Positions 25,185 to 34,566 of a stretch of DNA of 64,000 bases are shown in pieces. The position numbers and the translations under genes were made by a program. The stretch comes from Bacteroidales bacterium (GTDB lineage: Bacteria > Bacteroidota > Bacteroidia > Bacteroidales > UBA932). Below the pieces are notes generated by a model. The model was not told the DNA's origin. It saw nothing but the letters and a program-made list of their open reading frames with translations, and ran no database searches. Numbering within the stretch: the first letter of the stretch is position 1; each line of letters starts with the position of its first letter. The stretch is from assembly GCA_015060455.1 (NCBI GenBank), contig SUYM01000003.1:1-64000 (forward strand). Reading direction: 5' to 3'.

Positions 25185-26201
25185 ATGAAGTCAAGATTAT
25201 ATAAATATATAGCAGCAATAATATTCTGTACCACCTTCTTTGCCCAGCGCAGTGATGCGCAGTTCAAGGAGGGGGCCTTCACACAGAACTACAACGAGCC
25301 GGGTGACACTTTGGCCAAAGGCGACTCTGTCACAAAGGTGTTCTCCTTCAAGGAATATTTCGGAGGACTCTCACACAAGAACACCATCAAGATAGGAACA
25401 ATGTTCGCCGGATCCGTCGTCCTGCCGGGCACTGCGCAGATATACAACAAGGACTATTGGAAACTCCCCATAATATATGGCGGCATCGGTACATTTGCCG
25501 GAACAGGAGGATACTACCTTCATAGATACAATGTATCCCAAAAGGCCTATGACCGGTTCATCACACAAAAGACAGCCTTCGAAGCAGCCAATGGATATCC
25601 ATATCCGTTTGATGCCCCGTTGATTGACTACAAGGCCAAGACCACAGGAACATGGCTGCTGGTGGGTGCCGGACTCGTATATTGGGGCTCACTGCTTGAC
25701 GGTGTCGCATGCTACGAATCTTCAAGGAAACCTGACCCTGGCAGGGCTGCCCTTTATTCCGCCCTGCTTCCGGGACTTGGACAGATATACAATGGCGAAC
25801 TTTTCAAGGTCCCTATCTATTGGGGCTGCCTTGCATGCTCGACTCATTTCCTTATCACGAACAACACCAACTACGTCAGGTTCAAGAGGATACACAACGA
25901 GGCCACAGACCCGGACCCGAACATAAGCGGAAATGTGCCCATCACCGGAGAGACAGCCAAATGGTATCGTGACGTTTATAGAAGATACAGGGATTATTCA
26001 ATAGTCGCTACTGTTGCGTTCTATCTTTTGCAGGTGATCGATGCAAATGTCTTTGCCTATATGCACGACTTTGAAGTGGATGACGACATAACCATCGATT
26101 TCGAGCCGGCCCTGATAGCACCGAACAGCGTATACGCCCTTAATGTGCCGGCGAGCGGAGCACAGAATGCTGTCGGCCTTCGCTTGGGCATCAACTTCTA
26201 A
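25185..26201 (+). CDS. DUF5683 family membrane protein
   Basis: A 338-residue exported or membrane protein of unknown function. It has a signal peptide (about 1-25) and several hydrophobic segments. The motif VLPGTAQIYNKDYWKLPIIYGG is echoed later by LLPGLGQIYNGELFKVPIYWGC, so the protein has an internal duplication around a PG-x-x-QIYN core. Family members usually sit between parB and a lytic transglycosylase in Bacteroidetes, as here, which hints at a link between chromosome partition and envelope work. No catalytic motif is seen. Confidence 0.8.
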   Translation: MKSRLYKYIAAIIFCTTFFAQRSDAQFKEGAFTQNYNEPGDTLAKGDSVTKVFSFKEYFGGLSHKNTIKIGTMFAGSVVLPGTAQIYNKDYWKLPIIYGGIGTFAGTGGYYLHRYNVSQKAYDRFITQKTAFEAANGYPYPFDAPLIDYKAKTTGTWLLVGAGLVYWGSLLDGVACYESSRKPDPGRAALYSALLPGLGQIYNGELFKVPIYWGCLACSTHFLITNNTNYVRFKRIHNEATDPDPNISGNVPITGETAKWYRDVYRRYRDYSIVATVAFYLLQVIDANVFAYMHDFEVDDDITIDFEPALIAPNSVYALNVPASGAQNAVGLRLGINF

Positions 26202-26212
26202 ACACAATCAAA

Positions 26213-27856
26213 ATGCAGATAATCAGAACACTCACAATACTCATGCTGTGTCTTGTCCTGAGCCATCAGGCTGACGGCAAGGCATTGAAAGACAACAAAG
26301 GGAAGAACACGATAATGCAGGAGAATCAGCAACTCAGGAAAGAGGTGGATTCTCTGAAACTCGAAATCGAGAAATACAGGCTTGAACTGCGACGCACAGA
26401 CAGCCTGACCAATGTCATCCTGGAATATCAGCAGGAGCAGACGATTTCGGAGGATGACACGCTCATGGCATACAGCAATGAAGACAGCGACAGCCTCCTG
26501 CACGCATGGTACCAGCAGATGTCCTGTCCTGAACCGGGACTTGACATCGACCTTCCCGATTCTGCAAGATTCATCTCCAACGTCCCTGACTCTGTGTATA
26601 TGGAGAGAATAAAGAAGATGAATTCCTTCATCACCCTTCCGTATAACGATATAGTCAGGAGTTACATCATCAAATATTCCGAGAAGATGCCCACGGCTAT
26701 GGAAAAGATCCTTGGCCTGGCGGAATATTACATTCCTGTTTTTCAGGAGACCTTCGACAGATATGATCTGCCGGAAGAACTCATGGCGATGGCAGTGATC
26801 GAATCCGCATTGAACCCCCGCGCAGAATCAAGAGCCGGAGCAAAGGGCATGTGGCAGTTCATGTATCATACTGCCAAGATGTACGGACTGCATATCGACT
26901 CATTTGTCGATGAAAGACTTGACCCGGTGAAATCCGCTGATGCCGCCGCGAGATACCTCCGTGATTCATACAAGATATTCGGAGACTGGAATCTTGCCAT
27001 AGCCTCATACAACTGCGGAGCGGGCAATGTGAACAAGGCCATCAAAAGAAGCGGCAGCAGGAAATTCTGGGATCTCTGGCCCTTCCTGCCACGCGAGACA
27101 AGAGGATACGGCCCGGCCTTCGTAGGCGCTCTCTACACCATGAAATATTATAAGGAACATGGTCTGAAACCGGCTGAAACCGTTCTCCCTCCTGTTGTAG
27201 ATACCTTCCACATCAGGAAGATGCTGCATTTGAAGCAGGTAAGCGAGGCTACCGGTGCGCCGCTGGAAATCATCAAGGAACTGAACCCTCAGTACAAGCA
27301 CGAGATAATACCTGGCAACGAGCGCGAGTACATTCTCCGCCTGCCGTTCCAATATACCAATGCCTTCATAGAGGCGGAGGACTCTCTCTATAAGATCAAG
27401 GCTGACGTATATTTCAATCCCATGACCATCAAGAAGATAAAGGAAGGCGGCGACGGTGAGAGGATAATACATAAGGTAAAGAGCGGTGAGGTCCTTGGAA
27501 AGATTGCAATGAAATATCGTTGCAGCGTAAGCCAGATCAAGAGATGGAACAACCTCAGAAGCGACAATATCAGGGTGGGTCAACGACTTATCATATACAG
27601 AGGAGGCAGGGGTCCGGCAACGACAGGAAGTTCCACAAGATCAGCAGGCACCTCCAAGCCGGCAGGCTCGGCCTCTTCCGCCCCTGTCAAGTCCGCATCC
27701 GGCAACTATGTGATATACACCGTCAGACCAAACGACTCTCTATATAACATAGCAAAGAATTATCCGGGAGTCAGCGCCCAGAACATAATGGACTACAACG
27801 GCATGACAAGCAGCAACATACGTCCCGGCATGAAGATCAAGATACCTTTAAAATAA
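26213..27856 (+). CDS. MltD-like lytic transglycosylase with two LysM domains
   Basis: A 547-residue periplasmic enzyme that cleaves peptidoglycan glycan strands to 1,6-anhydro ends. A signal peptide (about 1-22) precedes a short coiled coil (about 36-75). The GH23 domain follows with catalytic E197 (VIESALNPRAESRAGAKGMWQF), AARYLRDSYKIFGDWNLAIASYNCGAGNV and TRGYGPAFV. LysM domains lie at about 425-465 (HKVKSGEVLGKIAMKYRCSVSQIKRWN) and at the C terminus (YTVRPNDSLYNIAKNYPG), joined by a Ser/Ala/Gly-rich linker. It follows DUF5683 in the parAB operon and overlaps the next, convergent gene by 9 bp. Confidence 0.92.
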   Translation: MQIIRTLTILMLCLVLSHQADGKALKDNKGKNTIMQENQQLRKEVDSLKLEIEKYRLELRRTDSLTNVILEYQQEQTISEDDTLMAYSNEDSDSLLHAWYQQMSCPEPGLDIDLPDSARFISNVPDSVYMERIKKMNSFITLPYNDIVRSYIIKYSEKMPTAMEKILGLAEYYIPVFQETFDRYDLPEELMAMAVIESALNPRAESRAGAKGMWQFMYHTAKMYGLHIDSFVDERLDPVKSADAAARYLRDSYKIFGDWNLAIASYNCGAGNVNKAIKRSGSRKFWDLWPFLPRETRGYGPAFVGALYTMKYYKEHGLKPAETVLPPVVDTFHIRKMLHLKQVSEATGAPLEIIKELNPQYKHEIIPGNEREYILRLPFQYTNAFIEAEDSLYKIKADVYFNPMTIKKIKEGGDGERIIHKVKSGEVLGKIAMKYRCSVSQIKRWNNLRSDNIRVGQRLIIYRGGRGPATTGSSTRSAGTSKPAGSASSAPVKSASGNYVIYTVRPNDSLYNIAKNYPGVSAQNIMDYNGMTSSNIRPGMKIKIPLK

Positions 27857-29542
27857 AAACACAAGATAAGTCTTAACCTCGGCACTGCCGGGGTTTTTAT
27901 ATATCGCCCGAAGGTCAAGACTGCCCCAGCGGGCGAATTTCCATTTCATATATGCAGATGTCCATAAGCCCCTTCCATAAAACGAAGGCACATTGAAATT
28001 TCCACGCGCATCACGTTCATATACATATATCCTGTCATCCCAATTATCTATATCGAACATGCCGTAACGCAAGTATATGGACAGTTTCTCTGATTTATAT
28101 CCCCCTTCCAGATATCCCAGGCAGGCAAAGGCGACCCCATAGAGTGCTTCAAGTCTGAGCGTGGAGTTCCATCTTCCGCCATCATATTTAAGATCGGCCC
28201 TTAATGCCGTCCGGGACAGATTACCCCAGGTGCGGATTCTTTCGGACAGCCTCAATTTCAAATGCAGGCCCGGCAAGGCAGCCCAGTCCCAGTTAACCTG
28301 CGCCTTCATCTGATAAGATTCCCTGCCGTCCTTGGACTTTGACTGAGGATGATACAGACCGTCGGCAGAAAGGATGACCTCATGGGAGGCCGTCCGGAAC
28401 TGACCTGAAAGAGCCGCCCCGTGTTCATTGGAAACAGGCAGATACCTCACAAGGCAGGCCAGATGGAATCTTTCACCGATGCCGCAGTCCTGACCGGTCA
28501 CAAAAGAGACTGACCGCGACACCCAGTCATACATACACTCTCCGAAAAGATTGACTCCCTTTATACATATCGAAGCATCAAGGGAGGAAAGCATCTGCGG
28601 TATCCAGTAATCTCCTTCAAGAAATGAGGAAAAGGTCATGGTGTGGGTGATGCCCATATGACCATAGCGGAAATATCGGCTGAGATTCAGGGCCGGATTG
28701 AGCATGAACCTGTCCGGGCGGGCCTTCAGATGCTTTATTCCAGGCATTGCAAGCATCCCGGATAATTTCCATCGTCCCGCAAGAAAGTCGGCAGCAAGCC
28801 CCGTCAACGCTGTCGTGGCTGTATAGGAATTGGTCGGAGAGAAGCCTGCGGGGCGCTTCATGAAAACAGAGGGCGAGGTCAGGGACGAAAACGATGCCGT
28901 ATTCCACAGAGCAAGTCCCTGTCCGAAACGGGCATTGAAATCTCCGGCAATGACCTTTCCATATCTGTGCATCCACGCAACATTGCCGCTATATACGGTA
29001 GGCCAGGCCTTCATTGAATCATAAGGCTCCGTTGCAGAAAAAGACACAACCGCCTTGTCGGAATATGAGCCTCTGAACTTGGCGGCATAGGTCGATTTTC
29101 TCATCTGTTTCTCCGTATATGCCTTGTAACCTCCTCTGAGGGCAAGTTCTCCCTTGAATCCTTGGGGTGATGTGCCCTGTGTCACAGAAGGAAGTCCAAT
29201 CTTTATGAAAGATGAAAGAAGGCGGACAAAATCAGCGGAAAAACCGTCAACGGCGGAGAGTTCAGTATATGAATGCAGGTCCCCGTGACGAAGGCGGTAA
29301 TCCCTGAGCGAGGCCAACTGGTAGTGGGTCAGGATGCCATAAGATTCCAGAACGGATATGCTGGAGGCATTTATATCTATGGGACAGGCGGCAAGATTCT
29401 CCAGGGATTCCATTATCTCCGGGTCTATTGCCTCGATCTCATTTTCACCAAGCAGTCCGGCCACGGCCTCAGCCAGATCGATTTCCTGAGCGTCAATAAA
29501 GTTTGCGGTCAGCAGAGCGCAGAATATTGCCATCAATTTCAT
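27848..29542 (-). CDS. Helix-hairpin-helix domain protein with beta-barrel-like C terminus
   Basis: A 564-residue exported protein. After a signal peptide (MKLMAIFCALLTANFIDAQ) comes a helix-hairpin-helix segment of ComEA type (about 35-115: PIDINASSISVLESYGILTHYQLASLRDYR and SYTELSAVDGF). The remainder is rich in amphipathic aromatic strands ending in TYLVFLF, typical of an outer-membrane barrel. The family is common in Bacteroidetes and its role is unknown. Three in-frame starts lie together (GTG 29548, TTG 29545, ATG 29542); I prefer the ATG. Its 3' end overlaps mltD, and the mltD terminator lies inside it. Confidence 0.8.
   Translation of the reverse strand: MKLMAIFCALLTANFIDAQEIDLAEAVAGLLGENEIEAIDPEIMESLENLAACPIDINASSISVLESYGILTHYQLASLRDYRLRHGDLHSYTELSAVDGFSADFVRLLSSFIKIGLPSVTQGTSPQGFKGELALRGGYKAYTEKQMRKSTYAAKFRGSYSDKAVVSFSATEPYDSMKAWPTVYSGNVAWMHRYGKVIAGDFNARFGQGLALWNTASFSSLTSPSVFMKRPAGFSPTNSYTATTALTGLAADFLAGRWKLSGMLAMPGIKHLKARPDRFMLNPALNLSRYFRYGHMGITHTMTFSSFLEGDYWIPQMLSSLDASICIKGVNLFGECMYDWVSRSVSFVTGQDCGIGERFHLACLVRYLPVSNEHGAALSGQFRTASHEVILSADGLYHPQSKSKDGRESYQMKAQVNWDWAALPGLHLKLRLSERIRTWGNLSRTALRADLKYDGGRWNSTLRLEALYGVAFACLGYLEGGYKSEKLSIYLRYGMFDIDNWDDRIYVYERDARGNFNVPSFYGRGLWTSAYMKWKFARWGSLDLRAIYKNPGSAEVKTYLVFLF
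27877..27899 (+). terminator. Intrinsic terminator of the parAB-mltD operon
   Basis: CCTCGGC pairs with GCCGGGG (one T-G wobble, 3-nt loop), followed by TTTTTAT, about 20 bp after the mltD stop. It lies within the 3' end of the opposite-strand HHH gene, so those codons do double duty. Confidence 0.7.
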
Positions 29543-29646
29543 CAACACAGCACTTCTTTTTCGGGTAAAAATACATTTGAAAGGTTTGTAAAGTGTTGTT
29601 TTTGGAAAAACAACAGCATTTTATTTCTTTTTTTTTCGTTTTTATA

Positions 29647-29654
29647 TAAATTTG
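29647..29654 (+). promoter_or_regulatory. -7 element TAAATTTG for hpt-adk
   Basis: TAAATTTG matches TAnnTTTG, 23 bp before ATG 29678. A long T-rich tract sits where the -33 box should be. Confidence 0.6.
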
Positions 29655-29677
29655 TGTGATTTAATAGATACTATCCT

Positions 29678-30220
29678 ATGAAGAAAGTCAAGATCAAAGA
29701 CAAAACATTCAGAACGCTCATCACATATCAGCAACTTTCTGAAGCAATCGACAGGGTTGCCGAAAATCTCAACAAGGATTTCAAGGACTGCGAACAGCCG
29801 CCTGTTCTGCTTTGCGTCTTGAACGGCTCCATCATGTATATGAGCGAACTTATGAAGCGCATAGATTTTGACTGTCAGGTGGTATCCATAAAACTCAAAT
29901 CTTATGAAGGCACGAATACAACCGGAAAGGTCAAGCAGGCAATGGGGCTGACTTCCGACATCACCGGCAGGAAGGTCATCATCGTCGAGGACATAGTCGA
30001 TACAGGAAATACGATTGTGGCGCTCAAGCAGATTCTCGCTGATGCGGGTGCGCAGGCATCATACGTATGCACACTTCTCCATAAGCCTGAGGCCTACGTG
30101 CAGAATGAGCCGCTTGATTATGTAGCAATGGAAATTCCGAACAAGTTCATCATAGGATTCGGTCTGGATTATGACGAACTCGGACGCAACTATAAAGATA
30201 TTTACGTATTGGACGAATAA
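29678..30220 (+). CDS. hpt: Hypoxanthine phosphoribosyltransferase
   Basis: A 180-residue purine salvage enzyme that makes IMP/GMP from hypoxanthine/guanine and PRPP. The PRPP-binding loop VIIVEDIVDTGNTI, LLCVLNGSIMYMSEL, the flexible-loop segment IKLKSYEGTNTTGKVK and FIIGFGLDYDELGRN are present. It overlaps adk by one base (TAATG) and heads the operon hpt-adk-PHP-eptA-lipid kinase. Confidence 0.95.
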   Translation: MKKVKIKDKTFRTLITYQQLSEAIDRVAENLNKDFKDCEQPPVLLCVLNGSIMYMSELMKRIDFDCQVVSIKLKSYEGTNTTGKVKQAMGLTSDITGRKVIIVEDIVDTGNTIVALKQILADAGAQASYVCTLLHKPEAYVQNEPLDYVAMEIPNKFIIGFGLDYDELGRNYKDIYVLDE

Positions 30221-30792
30221 TGAAATACTATATATTGTTTGGTCCTCCGGGTGCCGGAAAAGGTACTCAGGCCACAGCCATGGTTGAGAAATACAACCTT
30301 CACCATATCTCCACAGGAGCACTGCTCCGCAAGGAAATCGCAGCAGGCACAGAACTCGGAGCCTTGGCCAAGGATCTGATAGAAAAGGGCAATTTTGTCC
30401 CTGACGAGGTGGTGGTCGGCATGATCGAGAACGAGTTCAGGACCGTCACCGGTGTCGATGGATTTCTTCTTGACGGTTTCCCGCGCACCATCGCTCAGGC
30501 TCAGGCACTTGATTCGATGCTCGCAAAAAGTGGAGAAGGGGTTACAGCCACTGTCTCCATAATGATTCCCGATGCAATGGTAATGGAACGCATCAAGGGA
30601 CGCGCGTTGAAGGAAGGTCGTGCAGACGATGCAAGCGAAGATGTCATCAACAACCGCATTGCCACATATCACGCTCAGACAGAGCCGCTTATCGAATATT
30701 ATAAGACTGCTGGCAAATATCACGAGGCTGAAGGAGTCGGGACTATTGAAGAAATCCGCGAACGCATCTTCACCATCATGGATAAATTCTGA
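30220..30792 (+). CDS. adk: Adenylate kinase
   Basis: A 190-residue short-form adenylate kinase (ATP + AMP = 2 ADP). The P-loop FGPPGAGKGTQA (about 7-18), the AMP-binding STGALLRKEI and DGFPRTIAQAQALD, and the short LID with KGRALKEGRADDASEDVINNR are all standard. The gene is one-base overlapped with hpt upstream and with the frameshifted PHP gene downstream (TGATG). Confidence 0.97.
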   Translation: MKYYILFGPPGAGKGTQATAMVEKYNLHHISTGALLRKEIAAGTELGALAKDLIEKGNFVPDEVVVGMIENEFRTVTGVDGFLLDGFPRTIAQAQALDSMLAKSGEGVTATVSIMIPDAMVMERIKGRALKEGRADDASEDVINNRIATYHAQTEPLIEYYKTAGKYHEAEGVGTIEEIRERIFTIMDKF

Positions 30793-31995
30793 TGTTCAGA
30801 AAAATACTGATTATAATAAGCAAGACTGTCGCTTGTCTGATTGCCATAGCAGTTATGGCAATATGCATGACAAGTTACAGTCCTGTTTACTTTCCGGACG
30901 AGGCCAGGCCGTTCAGAGGTCCTGACATCTTCAATCCGTATATGGAACTCGACACGGCACATTGCTGGAAACGCGCCAATTTCCACACCCACACACGTGT
31001 AGACGGCATCATGAACGAGTGCGAATATTGGCCCGGGGAAGTATATGAAAGAATGGAAAAAACTTGGCTATGACATCGTAACCTTCTCCAACCACAACAG
31101 TCTGACCGTCCATCCGTTCGACACAGCCCTGCAAGTGAATGTATATGAGCACGGATACAATCTTCTGAAATACCATAAACTTGTCTTCGGGTCGGAAAAG
31201 GTATGGAGATATGACCATCTGCTCCCCCTCCTTTCTTTCCAGAAGCAGTTTCAGATAGAGCGTCTGCGCAAGGACAGCGACATCGTGCAGATCAATCATC
31301 CTCTCCGTACCCCTACCCTGTCGGAGAAGCAGATGGAAAAGTTGAGAGGTTACCGCCTTGTGGAACTGGACAGCGGAAGAAGCACAGAAAACACATATTG
31401 GGACAGGGCGCTCAGTGCAGGACATTACAGTTTCGGGGTTGCCGGAGACGATCTGCATTATCCCGACAGGTCATCCAGAATCGGGGTGCGCTGCTGCTTT
31501 CTATGCTGCCGGTCAGCAACTTACAAGGATATAAGACATTGCCTTCTGACAGGAAATTTCTATGCCATGAGGGTTCCGGACTATGGTCACGGGGATTGGG
31601 AGGCCAAATACAGGCGAAACCGTCAACTCCCGTCTGTGAGCGACATAGGCCTTGAAGACACAACTGTATTCATGTCGCTTTCCGCGGTGGCTGACAGCAT
31701 AAAGGTCATAGGACAGGACCACAGGACATTGGCAGCCGCATCGGATTCGGACCATGTGGAATATGCCATGAAGCCGGAAGACACTTATGCACGAATGATT
31801 GCTTATTTCCCCGATGGAGAGGTCATATATACCAATCCTTTTGCCAGATATGACGCAGCCGTGAGCGACAGTCCGTTTGATGACAGGCCCTCACAGGTCA
31901 ACATACCGATGACGATACTCTTCAACCTCGCTCTCCTGCTGCTCTGTCTTGCAGACGCATACCTCATATATAAACTGATTCATAGAAGAAAATGA
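30792..31995 (+). pseudogene. Membrane-anchored PHP-domain phosphoesterase, frameshifted at an A6 run
   Basis: Two frames together make one protein of about 400 residues. Frame 1 (30792-31073) gives an N-terminal membrane helix and the first PHP motif FHTHTRVDG, then WPGEVYERMEK. The shifted frame (31045-31995) continues KLGYDIVTFSNHN, QINHPLR and FGVAGDDLHYPDR (PHP metal-ligand motifs) and ends with a second membrane helix before KLIHRRK. Removing one A from the run at 31057-31062 joins them as YERMEKLGYDIVTFSNHN. This may be a true pseudogene, an assembly or sequencing error, or transcriptional slippage. The eptA start overlaps its end. The substrate is unknown. Confidence 0.8.
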
Positions 31996-33527
31996 TGATA
32001 CAAGCCATAAAAGACCACGCCAGGAAGCCCATCAGCATCACATGGATGTCGGCGGTTTTCAGCATATATACACTCCTTGCCTTTCACATTCCGTTTTTCA
32101 GGGATGTGATTGACAATGTGCAGGCAAACTTCAACGGGGTGCTCATCACCGTGAGCATGGTGCTGCTTATGCTTGTGCTGAACTATTTCATATACTACAT
32201 CATACTGTTCTGCGGGAGAATCGTCGGTAAATGTCTCATAGCCCTGAGCATGATCGCCAACGCTGCCTGCCTTTATTTCATCAACACATTCAATGTGCTG
32301 ATAGACAGGGACATGATGGGTAATTTCTACAACACTCAGTTCTCTGAGGCATCAAGTTTCATGTCCTGGGGTCTGATATTCTATATTCTGCTTCTTGGCG
32401 TTGTCCCGTCCGTGATGATATTCATCAAGAAGGTGGAATACCAGTCATTCAAGAGGTTCGGGGCAAATGTCGGCATATCCCTCGCTGCCATACTGGTCAT
32501 CGTCGGGTGCAACATGAAGAATTTCACATGGATAGACAAGAATGCCCCTGTTCTGGGCAGCAGGCTGATGCCGTGGTCCTATATCATCAATTCAGTAAGG
32601 TACTACAACCACTGGCAGAAGATCAACCAGAAGGAGACATTGCTGCCTGATGCAGAATTTGATGAGAGTCAGGACATTGTCGTGCTGGTTATCGGCGAAT
32701 CCGCCCGTCAGCAGAACTTTTCGCTCTATGGGTATGAAAGGGAGACCAATCCGCTGATGAAAGCCGACAGTGTCAGCGTTCTTGACGCCACAGCGTCAGA
32801 CACCTACACGACTGCGACAGTCAAGGCCATCCTTCAACACACACGCAGCAGGACCTTGTACGAAATCCTGCCTAACTATTTGTACCGCAATGGAGTAGAC
32901 GTAATATGGAGAACAAGCAACTGGGGCAATCCTCCGATACACATCGAAAAGTTTCACACCAGGAAGCAACTCCGGGAGCAGCATCCTGAGATTGAGGGCA
33001 ATTATGACAACCTCCTTCTTGCAGGCTTGAAGGAAGAAATCACAGGCAGCACCAACCCGAAGATCTTTGTCGGACTGCATACATACACAAGCCATGGTCC
33101 CTCATATTTCAGCAACACTCCTGATCAGTTCAAGAAGTTCATGCCGGAATGTACCACAGTCGAAATGTCGCAGGCTGACAGAAGCGAACTTATAAACGCA
33201 TACGACAATACCATAATATATACGGACTACCTTATACATTGCATAATAGAGATGCTTAGGGAAATGCCGGAGAGAAGAGCCTGCGTGATATTCATATCCG
33301 ACCATGGTGAGTCGCTCGGAGAGAACAATCTGTATATGCATGGAGTGCCGCTGAGCATGGCTCCTGAGGAGCAGACAAAGATACCGATGATTGTATGGAC
33401 CTCAGACGAGGAACTGAAAATCAAGCCTTTGAAAAATGCCGGTCATCATAATATATATCATACGGTCCTGAGATTTCTTGGGGCAGACACTCCTGTTTAC
33501 GACCCATCAAAAGATATATTCGAGTAA
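31992..33527 (+). CDS. eptA: EptA-like phosphoethanolamine transferase
   Basis: A 511-residue inner-membrane enzyme of the EptA/alkaline-phosphatase superfamily. It likely moves phosphoethanolamine from phosphatidylethanolamine to lipid A or another envelope glycan and releases diacylglycerol. About five membrane helices (to about residue 185) precede the periplasmic domain with IGESARQQNFSLYGYERETNP, a Thr-rich nucleophile region (SDTYTTATVKAILQHT) and SDHGESLGENNLYMHGVP with metal ligands. The usual GETAR reads GESAR here. It overlaps the PHP gene (ATGA) and the lipid kinase that follows (TAATG). Modification of lipid A this way generally lowers cationic peptide binding. Confidence 0.85.
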   Translation: MMIQAIKDHARKPISITWMSAVFSIYTLLAFHIPFFRDVIDNVQANFNGVLITVSMVLLMLVLNYFIYYIILFCGRIVGKCLIALSMIANAACLYFINTFNVLIDRDMMGNFYNTQFSEASSFMSWGLIFYILLLGVVPSVMIFIKKVEYQSFKRFGANVGISLAAILVIVGCNMKNFTWIDKNAPVLGSRLMPWSYIINSVRYYNHWQKINQKETLLPDAEFDESQDIVVLVIGESARQQNFSLYGYERETNPLMKADSVSVLDATASDTYTTATVKAILQHTRSRTLYEILPNYLYRNGVDVIWRTSNWGNPPIHIEKFHTRKQLREQHPEIEGNYDNLLLAGLKEEITGSTNPKIFVGLHTYTSHGPSYFSNTPDQFKKFMPECTTVEMSQADRSELINAYDNTIIYTDYLIHCIIEMLREMPERRACVIFISDHGESLGENNLYMHGVPLSMAPEEQTKIPMIVWTSDEELKIKPLKNAGHHNIYHTVLRFLGADTPVYDPSKDIFE

Positions 33528-34363
33528 TGATTTTCATTGTCAATCCCATATCCGGCAAGGGTCGGAAGGAACGCATCGTAGATTTCCTGAAAAAGGAGGG
33601 CTGCAAGGTAGTCTTTACCGAATATGCAGGTCATGCGGAAGAGATTGCCCGTCATGCGGAAGATGATGTCATCGTGGCTGTCGGGGGCGACGGCACTGTC
33701 AATGAGGTGGCAAGAGGGATAATCGGCACCGACAAGGCTCTGGGCATCATCCCTTGCGGCAGCGGTGACGGTCTTGCCCTGCATCTTGGCATCAGCAGGC
33801 ATTACAAGACAGCCCTGAAAACCATTGAACAAGGCCACAGGCAACTCATTGACAGCGCAATCATAAACGGCAGGCCCTTTTTCTCCGTCTGCGGGATAGG
33901 ATTCGATGCCGTAGTAAGCGAAAGATTCGCGAAATCCGGCAAACGCGGACTCTTGAATTACATAGAGCAAGGGCTCAGGACATGGAAAGAATACACTCCT
34001 GAGAAATATCTCATAAATATAGATGGCAAGGAATGGGAGAACGATGCAGCACTCATAACTATAGGCAATTCAAGCCAATGGGGCAACAATGCAAAGATAA
34101 CCCCACTGGCAGACATAAGCGACGGTATTCTTGACATAACACTTGTGGACATGTTCAATACGCTTGAAATGCCGGCACTCGGCTACCTGCTTATGACCGG
34201 TCGTCTCGACCGCAACCACAACATACACTGCTACAGAGGAAAACACATCACAATTACCCGCAAGGTATCCGGACCAGCTCATGCAGACGGAGACTGGTTC
34301 AACACAGGGACTGAAATCGACATTACCATACTGCCCAAATCCTTAAACGTCATTATCCCTTAA
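33527..34363 (+). CDS. Diacylglycerol kinase-family lipid kinase
   Basis: A 278-residue YegS/DgkB-type kinase with VNPISGKGRKE, VAVGGDGTVNEVARG, IIPCGSGDGLALHLG and a C-terminal beta domain ending in HADGDWFNTGTEIDITILP. The usual GSGND reads GSGDG. Its start shares a base with the eptA stop. Because EptA produces diacylglycerol from phosphatidylethanolamine, a coupled kinase would return it to phosphatidic acid; that role is inferred from position. It ends the hpt operon. Confidence 0.88.
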   Translation: MIFIVNPISGKGRKERIVDFLKKEGCKVVFTEYAGHAEEIARHAEDDVIVAVGGDGTVNEVARGIIGTDKALGIIPCGSGDGLALHLGISRHYKTALKTIEQGHRQLIDSAIINGRPFFSVCGIGFDAVVSERFAKSGKRGLLNYIEQGLRTWKEYTPEKYLINIDGKEWENDAALITIGNSSQWGNNAKITPLADISDGILDITLVDMFNTLEMPALGYLLMTGRLDRNHNIHCYRGKHITITRKVSGPAHADGDWFNTGTEIDITILPKSLNVIIP

Positions 34364-34369
34364 AATTCA

Positions 34370-34400
34370 TTGATTCTTCGAAAACTTATATCTAATTTTG
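34370..34400 (+). promoter_or_regulatory. Promoter for the 44-residue peptide and lipoprotein
   Basis: TTGA (34370-34373) - 19 nt - TAATTTTG (34393-34400) is one mismatch per box from the Bacteroidetes consensus and lies 20 bp before ATG 34421. Confidence 0.65.
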
Positions 34401-34420
34401 TGAGATAAACACATAACCAC

Positions 34421-34555
34421 ATGAAAACACTTTACGAATCACCAACCTGTAGTCTGCTTTCAGTTGAGACTCAGCTCCCCCTCTGCGTCAGCGGATTCGA
34501 AGTGACAACTGACGACTACATCATCAACGACCCGGAAAACACAATCAAATGGTAA
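34421..34555 (+). CDS. 44-residue conserved-style small peptide upstream of a surface lipoprotein
   Basis: A short ORF (MKTLYESPTCSLLSVETQLP... ending ENTIKW) with its own promoter and normal codon use. It is too acidic and too short for an enzyme and has no signal peptide. It resembles the many small Bacteroidales proteins of pattern MKK-x-Y-x-x-P...L-x-x-S-G that sit before fimbrillin-like or other surface lipoproteins; their function is undescribed as far as I know. The lipoprotein start lies 11 bp beyond its stop, so the two are probably co-transcribed and may be translationally coupled. Confidence 0.65.
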   Translation: MKTLYESPTCSLLSVETQLPLCVSGFEVTTDDYIINDPENTIKW

Positions 34556-34566
34556 AGGACAAAAGT

